DNA of 64,000 nucleotides from Gaiellasilicea sp963850995 (GCA_963850995.1 CAWKNQ010000023.1:1-64000); one strand, 5' to 3'. Counted from the stretch's first letter, positions 27,238 through 35,974 are shown. Numbers and translations are program-made. Notes: a model not told the origin generated them from the letters alone.

Positions 27238-29153
27238 GACGTCTTCGCCTCTTCTTCGTCGATGACCTCGTAGTCGGCCTCTTCGACGACCTCGTCCTCG
27301 TCCGCGCTGCCGTCGGCGTCGCCGCCCGCCGCCGAGGCCTGCGCCTGCGCGGTCGCCTGCGCGTACATCACCTCGGCCAGCTTCGTCGCCGACTCGTTCA
27401 GCGCCTCGGTCTTGGCGCGGATCTCGCCCACGTCGGATGACTCGAGCACGCCGCGCAGCTCCATGATCCGGCCTTCGATCGTCGAGGCGTCGGCCTCGTC
27501 GAGCTTGTCTCGGTGCTCCTTGAGGGTCTTCTCCGTCTGGTAGGCGAGCTGCTCGGCGAGGTTGCGCGCGTCGGCGAGCTCGCGCAGCTTGTGCGCCTCC
27601 TCCGCGTGCGCCTCGGCGTCCGTGACCATCCGCTGCACCTCATCCTCCGACAGGCCCGAGCCGCCCTCGATCTTGATCTGCTGCTCGTTGCCGGTGCCGA
27701 GGTCCTTGGCGGTGACATGGATGATCCCGTTGGCGTCGATATCGAAGCCGACCTCGATCTGCGGCATGCCCCGCGGCGCCGGCGGGATGCCGACGAGCTG
27801 GAACTTGCCGAGCGTCTTGTTGTAGGTCGCCATCTCCGACTCGCCCTGGAGCACATGGATCTCGACCGACGGCTGATTGTCCTCGGCGGTCGAGAAGGTC
27901 TCGCCCTTGCGGGTCGGGATAGTGGTGTTCCGTTCGATCAGCCTCGTGAAGACGCCGCCCTTCGTCTCGATGCCGAGGCTGAGCGGGGTGACGTCGAGCA
28001 GGAGCACGTCCTTGACCTCGCCCTTGAGCACGCCGCCCTGGATCGCGGCGCCGACAGCGACGACCTCGTCCGGGTTCACGCCCTTGTGCGGCTCCTTGCC
28101 GAGCAGCTCCTTGACCTTGTCCTGGACGGCGGGCATGCGGGTCATCCCGCCGACGAGGACGACGTGGTCGATCGCCGAAGCCTCGACGCCCGCGTCGGCA
28201 AGCGCCTGCTTGGTCGGCCCGACCACCCGCGAGAGCAGGTCGGCCGTGATCTCTCCCAGCTTCGCGCGCGTCAGGGTCAGGTCGAGATGCTTCGGGCCCT
28301 CGGGCGTCGCGGTGACGAACGGCAGGTTGATCTGCGTCGTCATCGTCGAGGAGAGCTCGATCTTCGCCTTCTCAGCCGCCTCGTAGAGCCGCTGCAGCGC
28401 CATCCGGTCGGCCGCCAGGTCGATCCCCTGATCCTTCTTGAACTCGGCCACCATCCAGTCGACGACCGCCTTGTCGAAGTTGTCGCCGCCGAGGTGGTTG
28501 TCGCCGTTCGTCGCCTTCACCTCGTAGACGCCCTCCTCCGAGAGCTCGAGGATGGAGACGTCGAAGGTGCCGCCGCCGAGATCGAAGACGAGGATCGTCT
28601 GATCCGAGCCCTTGTCGAGCCCGTACGCGAGCGCGGCCGCGGTCGGCTCGTTCACGATCCGGAGCACGTTCAGGCCGGCGATCTTGCCGGCGTCCTTCGT
28701 CGCCTCGCGCTGCGCGTTGTTGAAGTAGGCCGGGACGGTGATGACCGCGTCCGTGACCGGCTGGCCGAGGTACGACTCGGCGTCGGCCTTCAGCTTCTGG
28801 AGGATCATCGCGCTGATCTCCTCCGGCGCGTACTCCTTGCCCTCGACCTCGACGCGCGCGTCGCCGTTCTCGCCCTTCGCCACCTCGTAGGGGACGATCG
28901 TCATCTCCTCGGAGACCTCGTCCCACTTGCGGCCCACGAAGCGCTTGATCGAGAAGATCGTCGCCTGTGGGTTCGTCACCTGCTGTCGCTTCGCGGGCGC
29001 GCCGACGAGCCGCTGCCCGTCCTTCGTGAACGCGACGACGGACGGCGTCGTCCGGCCGCCCTCGGCGTTCGGGATCACGGTCGGCTCGCCGCCCTCGAGC
29101 ACCGCCATGCAGCTGTTCGTCGTGCCGAGGTCGATTCCGATTGTCTTTGCCAT
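27234..29153 (-). CDS. dnaK: DnaK chaperone (Hsp70)
   Basis: A full-length 639-residue Hsp70. It has the signature IGIDLGTTNSCMAVLEGGEP, a second signature ILVFDLGGGTFDVSIL and a third VVLVGGMTRMPAVQDKV. The substrate-binding domain and an acidic tail ending EEAKTS follow. It is the first gene of the heat-shock operon. A ribosome site AAGGAG lies 12-14 bases before the ATG. The 68-base upstream space contains inverted repeats that may be the HspR or promoter site. Confidence 0.98.
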   Translation of the reverse strand: MAKTIGIDLGTTNSCMAVLEGGEPTVIPNAEGGRTTPSVVAFTKDGQRLVGAPAKRQQVTNPQATIFSIKRFVGRKWDEVSEEMTIVPYEVAKGENGDARVEVEGKEYAPEEISAMILQKLKADAESYLGQPVTDAVITVPAYFNNAQREATKDAGKIAGLNVLRIVNEPTAAALAYGLDKGSDQTILVFDLGGGTFDVSILELSEEGVYEVKATNGDNHLGGDNFDKAVVDWMVAEFKKDQGIDLAADRMALQRLYEAAEKAKIELSSTMTTQINLPFVTATPEGPKHLDLTLTRAKLGEITADLLSRVVGPTKQALADAGVEASAIDHVVLVGGMTRMPAVQDKVKELLGKEPHKGVNPDEVVAVGAAIQGGVLKGEVKDVLLLDVTPLSLGIETKGGVFTRLIERNTTIPTRKGETFSTAEDNQPSVEIHVLQGESEMATYNKTLGKFQLVGIPPAPRGMPQIEVGFDIDANGIIHVTAKDLGTGNEQQIKIEGGSGLSEDEVQRMVTDAEAHAEEAHKLRELADARNLAEQLAYQTEKTLKEHRDKLDEADASTIEGRIMELRGVLESSDVGEIRAKTEALNESATKLAEVMYAQATAQAQASAAGGDADGSADEDEVVEEADYEVIDEEEAKTS

Positions 29154-29173
29154 CTGTGTGCTGTCTCCTTCGT

Positions 29174-29226
29174 GCTGATAACTCGATTGACAGAAAATCT
29201 GAGCCGGAGAATATCAGATAATCAGC
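29174..29226 (-). promoter_or_regulatory. dnaK upstream region with nested inverted repeats
   Basis: ATCTGA-N11-TCAGAT (29197-29219) and GCTGAT/ATCAGC (29174-29179 and 29221-29226) lie in a short AT-rich stretch before dnaK. A canonical HAIR element (CTTGAGT-N7-ACTCAAG) is not present; only ACTCGA-like fragments are. The promoter position is not settled. The right edge overlaps the 3' end of the upstream EamA gene by a few bases. Confidence 0.4.
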
Positions 29227-30064
29227 GGAAGACACCGATGAGGATGCCGCCGGCGACCACGAGCGCGGCGCCGCCGACGAGCCGCGGCCCGACGCGCTCC
29301 TGGCGCAGCAAGAGCGCCGAGAGCGCGACGCCCCAGAGCGACTCCGTCGCGACGAGCGGCGAGACGACGGTCACCCGGCCGCGGTAGTACGCCTCGAACA
29401 GGCACACGTACGAGAGGCCGAAGAGGATCCCGGACGGAACGAAGGTCAGGAGACCGGCAGTCGGAAGCCGCCGGCGCGTGACGAGGAGCCAGACGGCGAC
29501 TGTGACACCGCCGGCCAGGAGCGTCGCCGCAGCGGCAAGGGCCGGCTCGACCTCGGTGTCGAGCGAGAGATGCCGGACGAGGTTGTCGCGGACGGCGAAG
29601 ACGATCGTCGCCGCGAGCGCGAACCCGAGCCCGATCCACTTCACGTGCTCCGGCCGTCCCGGCTCGCGGACGAGCAGGATCCCGCCGACGACGATCAGGA
29701 CCGCGCCGACGAGCACGCCTGCCTTCGCCGGCTCGTCGAGGAGCACCAGCGCTATCGCCACGGAGAAGAGCGGCGCCGTCCCGACCGTCACCGACGTTCG
29801 CGACGGGCCTGCATCGCGGATCGCGAGCGTGAACAGGACCTGTGAGCAGCCGGGCCCGAGCACGCCGGCGAGCAGGAAGGGCCACACACCCTCGAGCACG
29901 ACGTCCCCGGCTGCGACGAACGGGATCGTGACCGCCAGAGCAGGGACGATCGTCAGCAGCGCACCCGCCTCGGCGTCCGGCATCCGCACGAGCGCGAACC
30001 TGATCGCGACCGTCATCGCGCCGAAGAGCGCGGCCGAGGCAAGAGCGAGCACGACCGCGTCCAT
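29222..30064 (-). CDS. EamA/DMT-family transporter
   Basis: A 280-residue inner membrane protein with ten hydrophobic segments arranged as two EamA repeats. Typical features are VVLALASAALFGAMTVAIRFAL at the start, PLFSVAIALVLLDEPAKAG at the end of the first repeat and PLVATESLWGVALSALLLRQE in the second. Such proteins export metabolites or amino acids; the substrate is unknown. The ATG at 30064 is supported by TAGCCT seven bases before it. It is divergent from the aminopeptidase gene and its 3' end lies just upstream of dnaK, possibly allowing read-through. Confidence 0.85.
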   Translation of the reverse strand: MDAVVLALASAALFGAMTVAIRFALVRMPDAEAGALLTIVPALAVTIPFVAAGDVVLEGVWPFLLAGVLGPGCSQVLFTLAIRDAGPSRTSVTVGTAPLFSVAIALVLLDEPAKAGVLVGAVLIVVGGILLVREPGRPEHVKWIGLGFALAATIVFAVRDNLVRHLSLDTEVEPALAAAATLLAGGVTVAVWLLVTRRRLPTAGLLTFVPSGILFGLSYVCLFEAYYRGRVTVVSPLVATESLWGVALSALLLRQERVGPRLVGGAALVVAGGILIGVFR

Positions 30065-30071
30065 CAACGCG

Positions 30072-30077
30072 AGGCTA
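30072..30077 (-). promoter_or_regulatory. -10-like box TAGCCT before the EamA gene
   Basis: Seven bases separate it from the ATG at 30064. It faces the divergent box at 30088, so two leaderless promoters fit into 37 intergenic bases. Confidence 0.5.
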
Positions 30078-30087
30078 GACGAGCGAC

Positions 30088-30093
30088 TACGAT
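30088..30093 (+). promoter_or_regulatory. -10-like box TACGAT before the aminopeptidase gene
   Basis: Eight bases separate it from the GTG at 30102, consistent with a leaderless transcript. Confidence 0.5.
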
Positions 30094-30101
30094 CCGGCGC
30101 C

Positions 30102-31188
30102 GTGGCCGACCCGCGCATCCCACAGCTGGCCGAGCTGATGGTGAGCCGGTGTCTGGACGTGCAGCCCGGTTGGCAGGTCTCGGTCCGCGCGACGCCGCTC
30201 GCGAGGCCGCTGGTCGAGGAGATCGCGCGGGCGATCGCCCGCCGGGGCGCGTACTACCTGCCGCGGCTCAACTGGGGCCCCGACCGCTTCCGCGCCGACC
30301 TCGGCTGGGCGCTCGAGGCGCCGCTCGAGCTGCTCGGCGAGCTGCCGCCGATCGAGCGCTACGCGGTCGAGCACGAGGATGCGCGACTGACGATCCGCTC
30401 GCCCGAGGACGTACATGCGGGCTCGGAGCTCGACGCCGGAGCGGCGTCGCCTGCTCCAGCAGGCGATGGCCCCGGCGAGCAAGCGGGCCCGCAACCTCGA
30501 CGTCCGCTGGGCGATCGTCGAGTACCCGACCACGGCCGCCGCGGAGCAGGCGGGGATGACGCTCGACGAGTACACCGACTTCGTCTACGACGCCTGCCTG
30601 CTCGACTGGGACGCGGAGGAAGGGCGGATGCGGGAGATCAAGGAGCGCTTCGACCGCGGCAGCTCGGTGCGGATCGTCGGCGACGGAACCGACCTCACGC
30701 TCGGGATCGGCGGCCGCGAGGGCGTCGTCTCGGCCGGGTTCCGGAACATGCCGGACGGCGAGGTCTTCTACAGCCCCGTCGAGGACAGCGCCGAGGGCGT
30801 GATCACCTTCGGCGAGTTCCCCGCCGTCTACCTCGGCCACGACGTCTTCGGCGCGCGGCTCGCCTTTCGCGAGGGCAGGGTCGTCGAGGCGACCGCGACA
30901 GAGGGCGAGGAGTTCCTGCAGCAGGTGCTCGCGACGGACGAGGGCGCCAGCCGCCTCGGCGAGCTCGGGCTCGGCTGTAACCCGCGCATCACCCGCTTCA
31001 CCCGCAACGTCCTCTTCGACGAGAAGATCGCCGGCACCGTCCACCTCGCGGTCGGCGCCAGCTACACGTACGCGGGCGGCACGAACGAGAGCGCCGTCCA
31101 CTGGGACCTGGTCAAGGACCTCCGTCCCGGCGGCGAGCTGCACCTCGACGGCGAGCTCGTCCAGCGCGACGGGCGCTGGCTGATCTAG
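30102..31188 (+). CDS. M29-family aminopeptidase (frame break near 30430)
   Basis: The product, about 361 residues, opens ADPRIPQLAELMVSRCLDVQPG and GAYYLPRLNWGPDRFR, as in thermophilic aminopeptidases of family M29. After a one-base shift it continues with ERRRLLQQAMAPASKRARNL. Metal-ligand regions follow: FRNMPDGEVFYSPVEDSAEG (Glu), VEATATEGEEFLQQVL, RLGELGLGCNPRI (Glu), GTVHLAVGASY (His) and SAVHWDLVKDL (His, Asp). These supply the two-metal site used to remove N-terminal residues. The shift behaves as one extra base between SPEDVHAG and PERRR. The enzyme is cytoplasmic. The promoter box at 30088 supports the GTG start. Confidence 0.83.
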
Positions 31189-31202
31189 CAGCCGTTTGAA
31201 CC

Positions 31203-31224
31203 GTTCGCGGCTTCGGCTGCGAAC
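31203..31224 (+). terminator. UUCG-loop hairpin after the aminopeptidase gene
   Basis: The arms GTTCGCGGC and GCTGCGAAC (one mismatch) close a TTCG tetraloop 15 bases after the stop. It probably ends the aminopeptidase transcript. Confidence 0.5.
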
Positions 31225-31262
31225 ACGCGTGGCGTAACCCCAACCCCAAGGAGGCTCACGCC

Positions 31263-32126
31263 ATGCACTTCCTCACACGCAGCATCGTCGCCGCGACCGT
31301 CGTGGCGCTGCTCGTCCCGCTCGTCGCGCTCGGCGGCGACAAGCGCGGCCGTGACGACGACAAGGACCAGCGCGGAAAGTCCCGGCTGATCCTCGCGACG
31401 GACAACGCCGGGAACCTGCTCCGCTTCCGCGAGGAGTCACCGGAGCTCGTCCGCTCGAAGCAGATCACCGGCCTGCCGATGGGCATCTCGCTCAAGGGCA
31501 TCGACTTCCGCCCGGCGACCGGAGACCTGTACGCGCTCGGCAGCGACAAGGTCGTCTACCGGGTGAATCCGGACACGGCGATCGCCGTGGCCGAGGGCCC
31601 GGCGTTCGAGTCGATGGCCGCCGCGCTCAACGGCGACAAGATCGGCTTCGACTTCAACCCGACCGTGGACAAGATCCGCGTCACGAGCGACGCGGACGAC
31701 AACATCCGGCTCGATCCCGATCCGGGCAGCCTGCTCGCCACCGACACGAAGCTGACGCCCGCCGACGTCACGGTTGTCGGCTCGGCGTACACGAACTCGT
31801 CGTTCGCGGCCTTCGCGAACCGTCCGGCTGCGACGATGCTGTTCGCCTACGACACCTCGGGCGGCGGCGACCGGCTGTGGCTGCAGAACCCGGCGAACGC
31901 GGGCACGCTCATGAACCCGCTCTCGACCAGGATCGACCTCGGCAGCGACGTCGGCTTCGACATCGCCGGCGCGGAGAACCAGGGCTATGTCGCGGGCGCA
32001 CCCTCGGGTCGCTCCGGCGCGCGCCTCTACAAGGTCGACATCACGACCGGCAAGACGCGCCAGCTGGGTCGGATCGGCGGCGGCAACACCGTCGTGACCG
32101 GGCTCGCAGCGTGGCAGGACCAGTAG
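31263..32126 (+). CDS. exported DUF4394 protein
   Basis: The 287-residue protein has a signal peptide (MHFLTRSIVAATVVALLVPLVALG) and a charged spacer. The repeated beta-rich units of DUF4394 follow: GISLKGIDFRPATGDLYALG, KIGFDFNPTVDKIRVTSDADDNIRLDP and SDVGFDIAGAENQGYVAG. The family is secreted and of unknown function, with a propeller-like look. A strong AAGGAGG precedes the ATG at the right distance. It is followed after 31 bases by an ECF sigma factor and its anti-sigma gene, so it may be the envelope output or sensor partner of that pair. Confidence 0.8.
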   Translation: MHFLTRSIVAATVVALLVPLVALGGDKRGRDDDKDQRGKSRLILATDNAGNLLRFREESPELVRSKQITGLPMGISLKGIDFRPATGDLYALGSDKVVYRVNPDTAIAVAEGPAFESMAAALNGDKIGFDFNPTVDKIRVTSDADDNIRLDPDPGSLLATDTKLTPADVTVVGSAYTNSSFAAFANRPAATMLFAYDTSGGGDRLWLQNPANAGTLMNPLSTRIDLGSDVGFDIAGAENQGYVAGAPSGRSGARLYKVDITTGKTRQLGRIGGGNTVVTGLAAWQDQ

Positions 32127-32157
32127 GACGCAGCACCGGCGGGGACGGGTCGCGCAT

Positions 32158-32799
32158 GTGCCGGCCCGTCCCGCCGAACCGGATGCGCCCGTTCGAGCGA
32201 ACCCCTCGGTCATCGCCCGCCTCCATCCCCAAGCCGAAGCTGCGCCCACCGCCGCTCTCGACGAGGCGGCGCTCGTCGCCCGGGTCGCCGCCGGCGACCG
32301 CGACGAGCCGCTCGCGGCCCTGTACGACGCGTACGGGCCTCGCCTCTACGCCCTCGGAGTCCACCTCCTCCATGACCGCGGGCTCGCGGAGGACCTCGTC
32401 CAGGAGACGTTCGTGCGCCTGTGGCGCTCCGCGGGACGCTATGACCCCGAGCGGTCGTCGGTGCGGACGTTCGTCTACACGCTGGCTCGGCGAGCGGCCG
32501 TCGACCTCTGGCGACGGAGCGCCCGCGCCCCGGTTCCGACAGCCGTTGCTCCCGAGACTGCGGACGAGATCGGCGGAGCGGCGTTCGACGACGTCGTCCT
32601 CCGGCTGGCCGTGGGCGAGGCGCTCGAGTCGCTCACGCCGGCCCACCGCGAGGTCCTCGACCTGCAGTACAACGGCGATCTCACCCAGAGCCAGGTCGCG
32701 CAGCGGCTCGGCATCCCGCTCGGCACCGTCAAGACGCGCACGCTCCACGCGCTGCGCACGCTCTCGCGAGAGCTGAAGGAGCGCGGTCTCGTTGACTGA
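32158..32799 (+). CDS. ECF-type RNA polymerase sigma factor
   Basis: The 213-residue protein has sigma region 2 (PLAALYDAYGPRLYALGVHLL, DRGLAEDLVQETFVRLWRS) and region 4 (ALESLTPAHREVLDLQYNGDLTQSQVAQRLGIPLGTVKTR). A non-conserved, Pro/Ala-rich start lies before AALVARVAAGD. The GTG at 32158 may be too far upstream; a later start would still keep region 2. It overlaps the anti-sigma gene by eight bases, the usual arrangement for SigK/RskA-like pairs. Confidence 0.9.
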   Translation: MPARPAEPDAPVRANPSVIARLHPQAEAAPTAALDEAALVARVAAGDRDEPLAALYDAYGPRLYALGVHLLHDRGLAEDLVQETFVRLWRSAGRYDPERSSVRTFVYTLARRAAVDLWRRSARAPVPTAVAPETADEIGGAAFDDVVLRLAVGEALESLTPAHREVLDLQYNGDLTQSQVAQRLGIPLGTVKTRTLHALRTLSRELKERGLVD

Positions 32800-33493
32800 A
32801 GCGAACGGACACGTCGATCTCGGCGGTTACGCCCTCGGGCTGCTCTCCGCGGAGGATCGCACGGACTTCGAGGCCCATCTCGTGCGGTGCGACGACTGTC
32901 GCACCGAGCTGGGAGAGCTGAAGGATGCCGTGTGGCTGCTGCGCGACGCGGCGCCGGCCGTCGCGCCGCCGCCCAGCCTCAAGCGCAAGGTGCTCGCAAC
33001 CGTCGAGCGCGCAGCGGCCGCCGAGCTGGCGCCTCTGCGCACGGCGCGGCGCCGCCGGCCCCGTCTTGCGTTTGGGGCCGGAGCGGGAGCTCTGGTCGCG
33101 GCAGCCGCGATCCTGCTGCTCACGCTCAGGGTCGGCGGCCCGGCGGGCGAGCTGGAGCTCCAGACCACTCTCGGCTCCCCGAACGGTGCACAGGCCGCCG
33201 TCGAGGTACGCAAGACCGGGATCGGTCGCGTGATCGAGCTGCGCACCGACGAGCTGCCGATCCTGCCCAAGGGCGAGTACTACGAGCTCTGGTTCGTCGG
33301 CCCCGGCGACACGCGTGAGACGCCGAACCGCATCTCGGCCGGCACCTTCCACCCGGACGAGGACGGCCGCTCGCACGTCACCTTCGCCGCCGCCGTCGAC
33401 CCTGCGCTCTACCCGGTGCTCAGCGTGACCGCAGAGCCGGGCGACGGCGACCCGCGCCCGACCGGGCCCGAGGTGCTCCGCTCCTCGCCGTGA
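32792..33493 (+). CDS. RskA-like anti-sigma factor with zinc-finger motif
   Basis: The 233-residue membrane protein has an N-terminal anti-sigma domain with the H-x3-C-x2-C zinc motif (AHLVRCDDCRTEL). One membrane segment follows (FGAGAGALVAAAAILLLTL), then an extracytoplasmic RskA domain with KGEYYELWFVGPGDTRETPN. It should hold the preceding sigma factor inactive until an envelope signal leads to its release, as in mycobacterial RskA. The start is TTG at 32792 overlapping the sigma stop. The stop lies four bases from the convergent EamA gene. Confidence 0.88.
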   Translation: MTEANGHVDLGGYALGLLSAEDRTDFEAHLVRCDDCRTELGELKDAVWLLRDAAPAVAPPPSLKRKVLATVERAAAAELAPLRTARRRRPRLAFGAGAGALVAAAAILLLTLRVGGPAGELELQTTLGSPNGAQAAVEVRKTGIGRVIELRTDELPILPKGEYYELWFVGPGDTRETPNRISAGTFHPDEDGRSHVTFAAAVDPALYPVLSVTAEPGDGDPRPTGPEVLRSSP

Positions 33494-33497
33494 GCGA

Positions 33498-34370
33498 TCA
33501 GGTCGCTCCGCGGCCGACGAGCCGGCGCAGCGTCCGCGCCGCCTCGGGCTCGGCGACGACGATCCCGGACATGATCAAGGCACAGCCGCCCCAACCCAGC
33601 GCGCCGAGCCGGTCGCCCGCGAGCCAGAAGCCGAAGATCCCGGCCCACACCGGCTCCATCGCGAAGGCGAGCGCCGTCCGGGCCGCACTCAGCTGCCGCT
33701 GCGCCCAGGTCTGGACGAGGAAGCCGAACGCGCTCGCGAAGACGCCGGTGACGAGCAGCGCGCCCCAGACCGTCCAGCCGCGCGGCAGCTCGACCTGGCC
33801 GAGCGCGACCGCGACGACCGAAAAGCCGGCGAACGCGGCCAGCATCTCCGCCTGGGTGAACGCGACGACGTCGTAGCGCGGCGCGTAGCGCTCCATCAAC
33901 ACGATCTGGAGCGAGTACGCGGCCGAGCCGGCCAGCACGAGCAGGTCGCCGACGGGGTCACCCGCGCCGACTCCGGAGAGCATCGCCAGCCCGGCGACGG
34001 CGAGCGCGACGCCCAGCCAGACCGCCCGGCCGACGCGCGTTCGGAAGAGGACGAGGCCGAGGAGCGGCGTGAAGACGACATAGAGGCCGGTGATGAAGCC
34101 GGCGCTCGAGACGGTCGTCCGCTCGAGCCCCGCCGTTTGGAGCGCGTAGCCGAGCGCGAGCAGGAGGCCGAGCGACACACCCGCCGTCCAGCCGGGGCGC
34201 CCGAGCGAGCGCAACCGCCCGGCGGCTGGGACCGCCAGCACCGCCGAAGCGATCGCGAACCGAACGGCGAGGAAGGCGAAGAGCGGATAGAGCTCCACCG
34301 CGTCCTTGACCTGGACGAAGGTGAGGCCCCAGACCGCGGTGACGGCGACGAGCGCGAGCAGGGCCGGCAT
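33498..34370 (-). CDS. EamA/DMT-family transporter
   Basis: A 290-residue, ten-segment membrane protein with two EamA units. It starts MPALLALVAVTAVWGLTFVQ and ends with the second-repeat signature ARTALAFAMEPVWAGIFGFWLAGDRL. It resembles PecM/RhtA-type exporters; the substrate is unknown. The ATG at 34370 has TAGTCT six bases before it. It is divergent from an MFS exporter gene with only 32 bases between the two starts. Confidence 0.86.
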   Translation of the reverse strand: MPALLALVAVTAVWGLTFVQVKDAVELYPLFAFLAVRFAIASAVLAVPAAGRLRSLGRPGWTAGVSLGLLLALGYALQTAGLERTTVSSAGFITGLYVVFTPLLGLVLFRTRVGRAVWLGVALAVAGLAMLSGVGAGDPVGDLLVLAGSAAYSLQIVLMERYAPRYDVVAFTQAEMLAAFAGFSVVAVALGQVELPRGWTVWGALLVTGVFASAFGFLVQTWAQRQLSAARTALAFAMEPVWAGIFGFWLAGDRLGALGWGGCALIMSGIVVAEPEAARTLRRLVGRGAT

Positions 34371-34376
34371 CGCGCG

Positions 34377-34382
34377 AGACTA
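34377..34382 (-). promoter_or_regulatory. -10-like box TAGTCT before the EamA gene
   Basis: Six bases lie between this box and the ATG at 34370. It is back to back with the box for the MFS gene. Confidence 0.5.
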
Positions 34383-34389
34383 GACCCTC

Positions 34390-34395
34390 TACAGT
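34390..34395 (+). promoter_or_regulatory. -10-like box TACAGT before the MFS gene
   Basis: Seven bases lie between this box and the ATG at 34403. The two divergent boxes are only seven bases apart, so binding at one should affect the other. Confidence 0.5.
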
Positions 34396-34402
34396 CGCCG
34401 CC

Positions 34403-35686
34403 ATGCGCGTGCCGACGCTGCTTCGTGAGAACCGCCAGTTCCGGCGCTTCTGGGCAGGTCAGACCGTCTCGCTGCTCGGCGACCAGGTCAGCCTGATCGC
34501 CCTGCCGCTCGTTGCCGTCCTGACCCTCGACGCGAGCGCGGCCCAGATGGGGTATCTCGTCGCCGCCGAGCTCGCGCCGAACCTGCTCTTCGCGCTCCAC
34601 GCGGGCGCCTGGGCCGATCGCCGCCCGCGCAAGCGGCGGATCATGATCGCGACCGACCTCGGCCGCGCGCTCCTGATCGGGTCGATCCCGGTCGCGTACG
34701 CATTCGACGCGCTCACCTTCCCGCACATGTTCGTCGTCGCGTTCCTGATGGGGAGCCTGAGCGTCCTCTTCCAGGTCTCGTACCTGCCGGTGTACGCCGC
34801 GCTCGTTCCGCGCCGGCGGCTGGTCGAAGGCAGCTCGCTCATCCACGGAAGCCGCGCCTTCTCGTATGTCGCCGGGCCGAGCATCGGCGGCCTGCTCGTG
34901 CAGGCGCTCTCCGCGCCGGTGACCCTGATCGTCGACGCGTGCTCCTACATCGCGTCGGCCCTGTTCCTGCAGCGGGTCGAGGTCGAGGAGCCGCCGCCCG
35001 AGCAGCCCGGCAAGGGCCACGTCGCTGCCGGCATCCGCTGGGTGTTCGGCAACTCGATCGTCCGGGCCGCGCTCGGCGCCACGGCGACGATCAACTTCTT
35101 CAACTTCGTCTTCTTCGCCCTCTTCATCCTCTATGCAACGGAGTCGCTCGGCATCGAGGCCGGGGCGCTTGGGCTCGTGCTCGGCGCCGGGGCCGTCGGG
35201 GGTGTGATCGGGGCGCTCGTCACCAACCGCGTCGCCCGCAGGATCGGGATCGGGCCGGCGTTCGCTGTCGGCTGTGTCGTCTTTCCCGCGCCCCTGCTGC
35301 TCGTGCCGCTCGCCGAAGGACCGCAGTGGGTGATCCTCGCCTGCCTCTTCCTCGCCGAGTTCGGCTCGGGGATCGGCGTGATGATGCTCGACATCACCGC
35401 GAGCGCGATCTTCGCCGCGGTGATCCCGGAGCGGCTGCGCTCCCGCATCGTTGGCGCGTACACGGTCGTGAACTACGGCGTCCGCCCGCTGGGAGCGCTC
35501 GCCGGCGGCGCGCTCGGGTCGTCGATCGGACTGCGCCCGACCCTCTGGATCGCGACCGCCGGTGCGCTCACCGGCTTCCTCTGGCTCCTCCCGTCGCCGA
35601 TCCTCGGGCTCCGCGAGCTGCCCGAAGCCGAAGACGCCGAGGGCGCCCTCGACGGGGCGCCCTCGGTCGATCGCGTCAGGATCTAG
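34403..35686 (+). CDS. MFS exporter, EntS-like
   Basis: A 427-residue protein with twelve hydrophobic segments. The start RVPTLLRENRQFRRFWAGQTVSLLGDQVSLIALPLVAV and the loop GAWADRRPRKRRIMIATDLGRA are characteristic of the MFS_3 group that includes the enterobactin exporter EntS and macrolide exporters. A small lipophilic molecule is the probable cargo. It is convergent with csbD, whose stop it overlaps by four bases. Confidence 0.88.
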   Translation: MRVPTLLRENRQFRRFWAGQTVSLLGDQVSLIALPLVAVLTLDASAAQMGYLVAAELAPNLLFALHAGAWADRRPRKRRIMIATDLGRALLIGSIPVAYAFDALTFPHMFVVAFLMGSLSVLFQVSYLPVYAALVPRRRLVEGSSLIHGSRAFSYVAGPSIGGLLVQALSAPVTLIVDACSYIASALFLQRVEVEEPPPEQPGKGHVAAGIRWVFGNSIVRAALGATATINFFNFVFFALFILYATESLGIEAGALGLVLGAGAVGGVIGALVTNRVARRIGIGPAFAVGCVVFPAPLLLVPLAEGPQWVILACLFLAEFGSGIGVMMLDITASAIFAAVIPERLRSRIVGAYTVVNYGVRPLGALAGGALGSSIGLRPTLWIATAGALTGFLWLLPSPILGLRELPEAEDAEGALDGAPSVDRVRI

Positions 35687-35892
35687 ATCTTCCGGTCGAG
35701 CGACTCCTTGGCGTCGCCGACGGCGTCCTTGGACTTCTCCCAGGCATCGTCCGCCTTGTCCTTGGCGTCGTCTGCCTTGTCCTTGGCCTTGCCCCACGAG
35801 TCCTGGGCCTGACCTTCCTTCTCCAGCTCCTCGTCGCCGGTCAACTTGCCGGCGCCCTCCTTGACCTTCCCCTCGATCCGATCCTCATCCAC
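35683..35892 (-). CDS. CsbD-family stress protein
   Basis: A 69-residue, highly charged protein: DEDRIEGKVKEGAGKLTGDE is the CsbD signature. It is followed by imperfect repeats of KDKADDA that would form amphipathic helix or disordered sequence. CsbD genes are induced by general stress in several bacteria; the molecular role is unknown. I chose the GTG at 35892 because the DEDRIEGK motif begins right after it. The 34 bases before it fold into a stem-loop that includes the ribosome site. Confidence 0.85.
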   Translation of the reverse strand: MDEDRIEGKVKEGAGKLTGDEELEKEGQAQDSWGKAKDKADDAKDKADDAWEKSKDAVGDAKESLDRKI

Positions 35893-35926
35893 AACGACCC
35901 CTTTCCTCGGTTGCAACGGGGTCGTT
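35893..35926 (-). promoter_or_regulatory. stem-loop abutting the csbD start codon
   Basis: In the mRNA, AACGACCCC (35926-35918) pairs exactly with GGGGTCGTT (35901-35893), which touches the GTG. The 16-base loop carries GTTGCAAC and the purine stretch GAGGAAA, which together with the following GGGG is the only ribosome site. The structure could limit translation until it melts. Confidence 0.5.
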
Positions 35927-35962
35927 CCCCGGCGCGGCAGGTCCGAATCCTCTGCGAGCGGC

Positions 35963-35968
35963 TAGATT
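35963..35968 (+). promoter_or_regulatory. -10-like box TAGATT before the XdhC-like gene
   Basis: Six bases separate it from the GTG at 35975, which supports that start. Confidence 0.45.
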
Positions 35969-35974
35969 TCGGGC

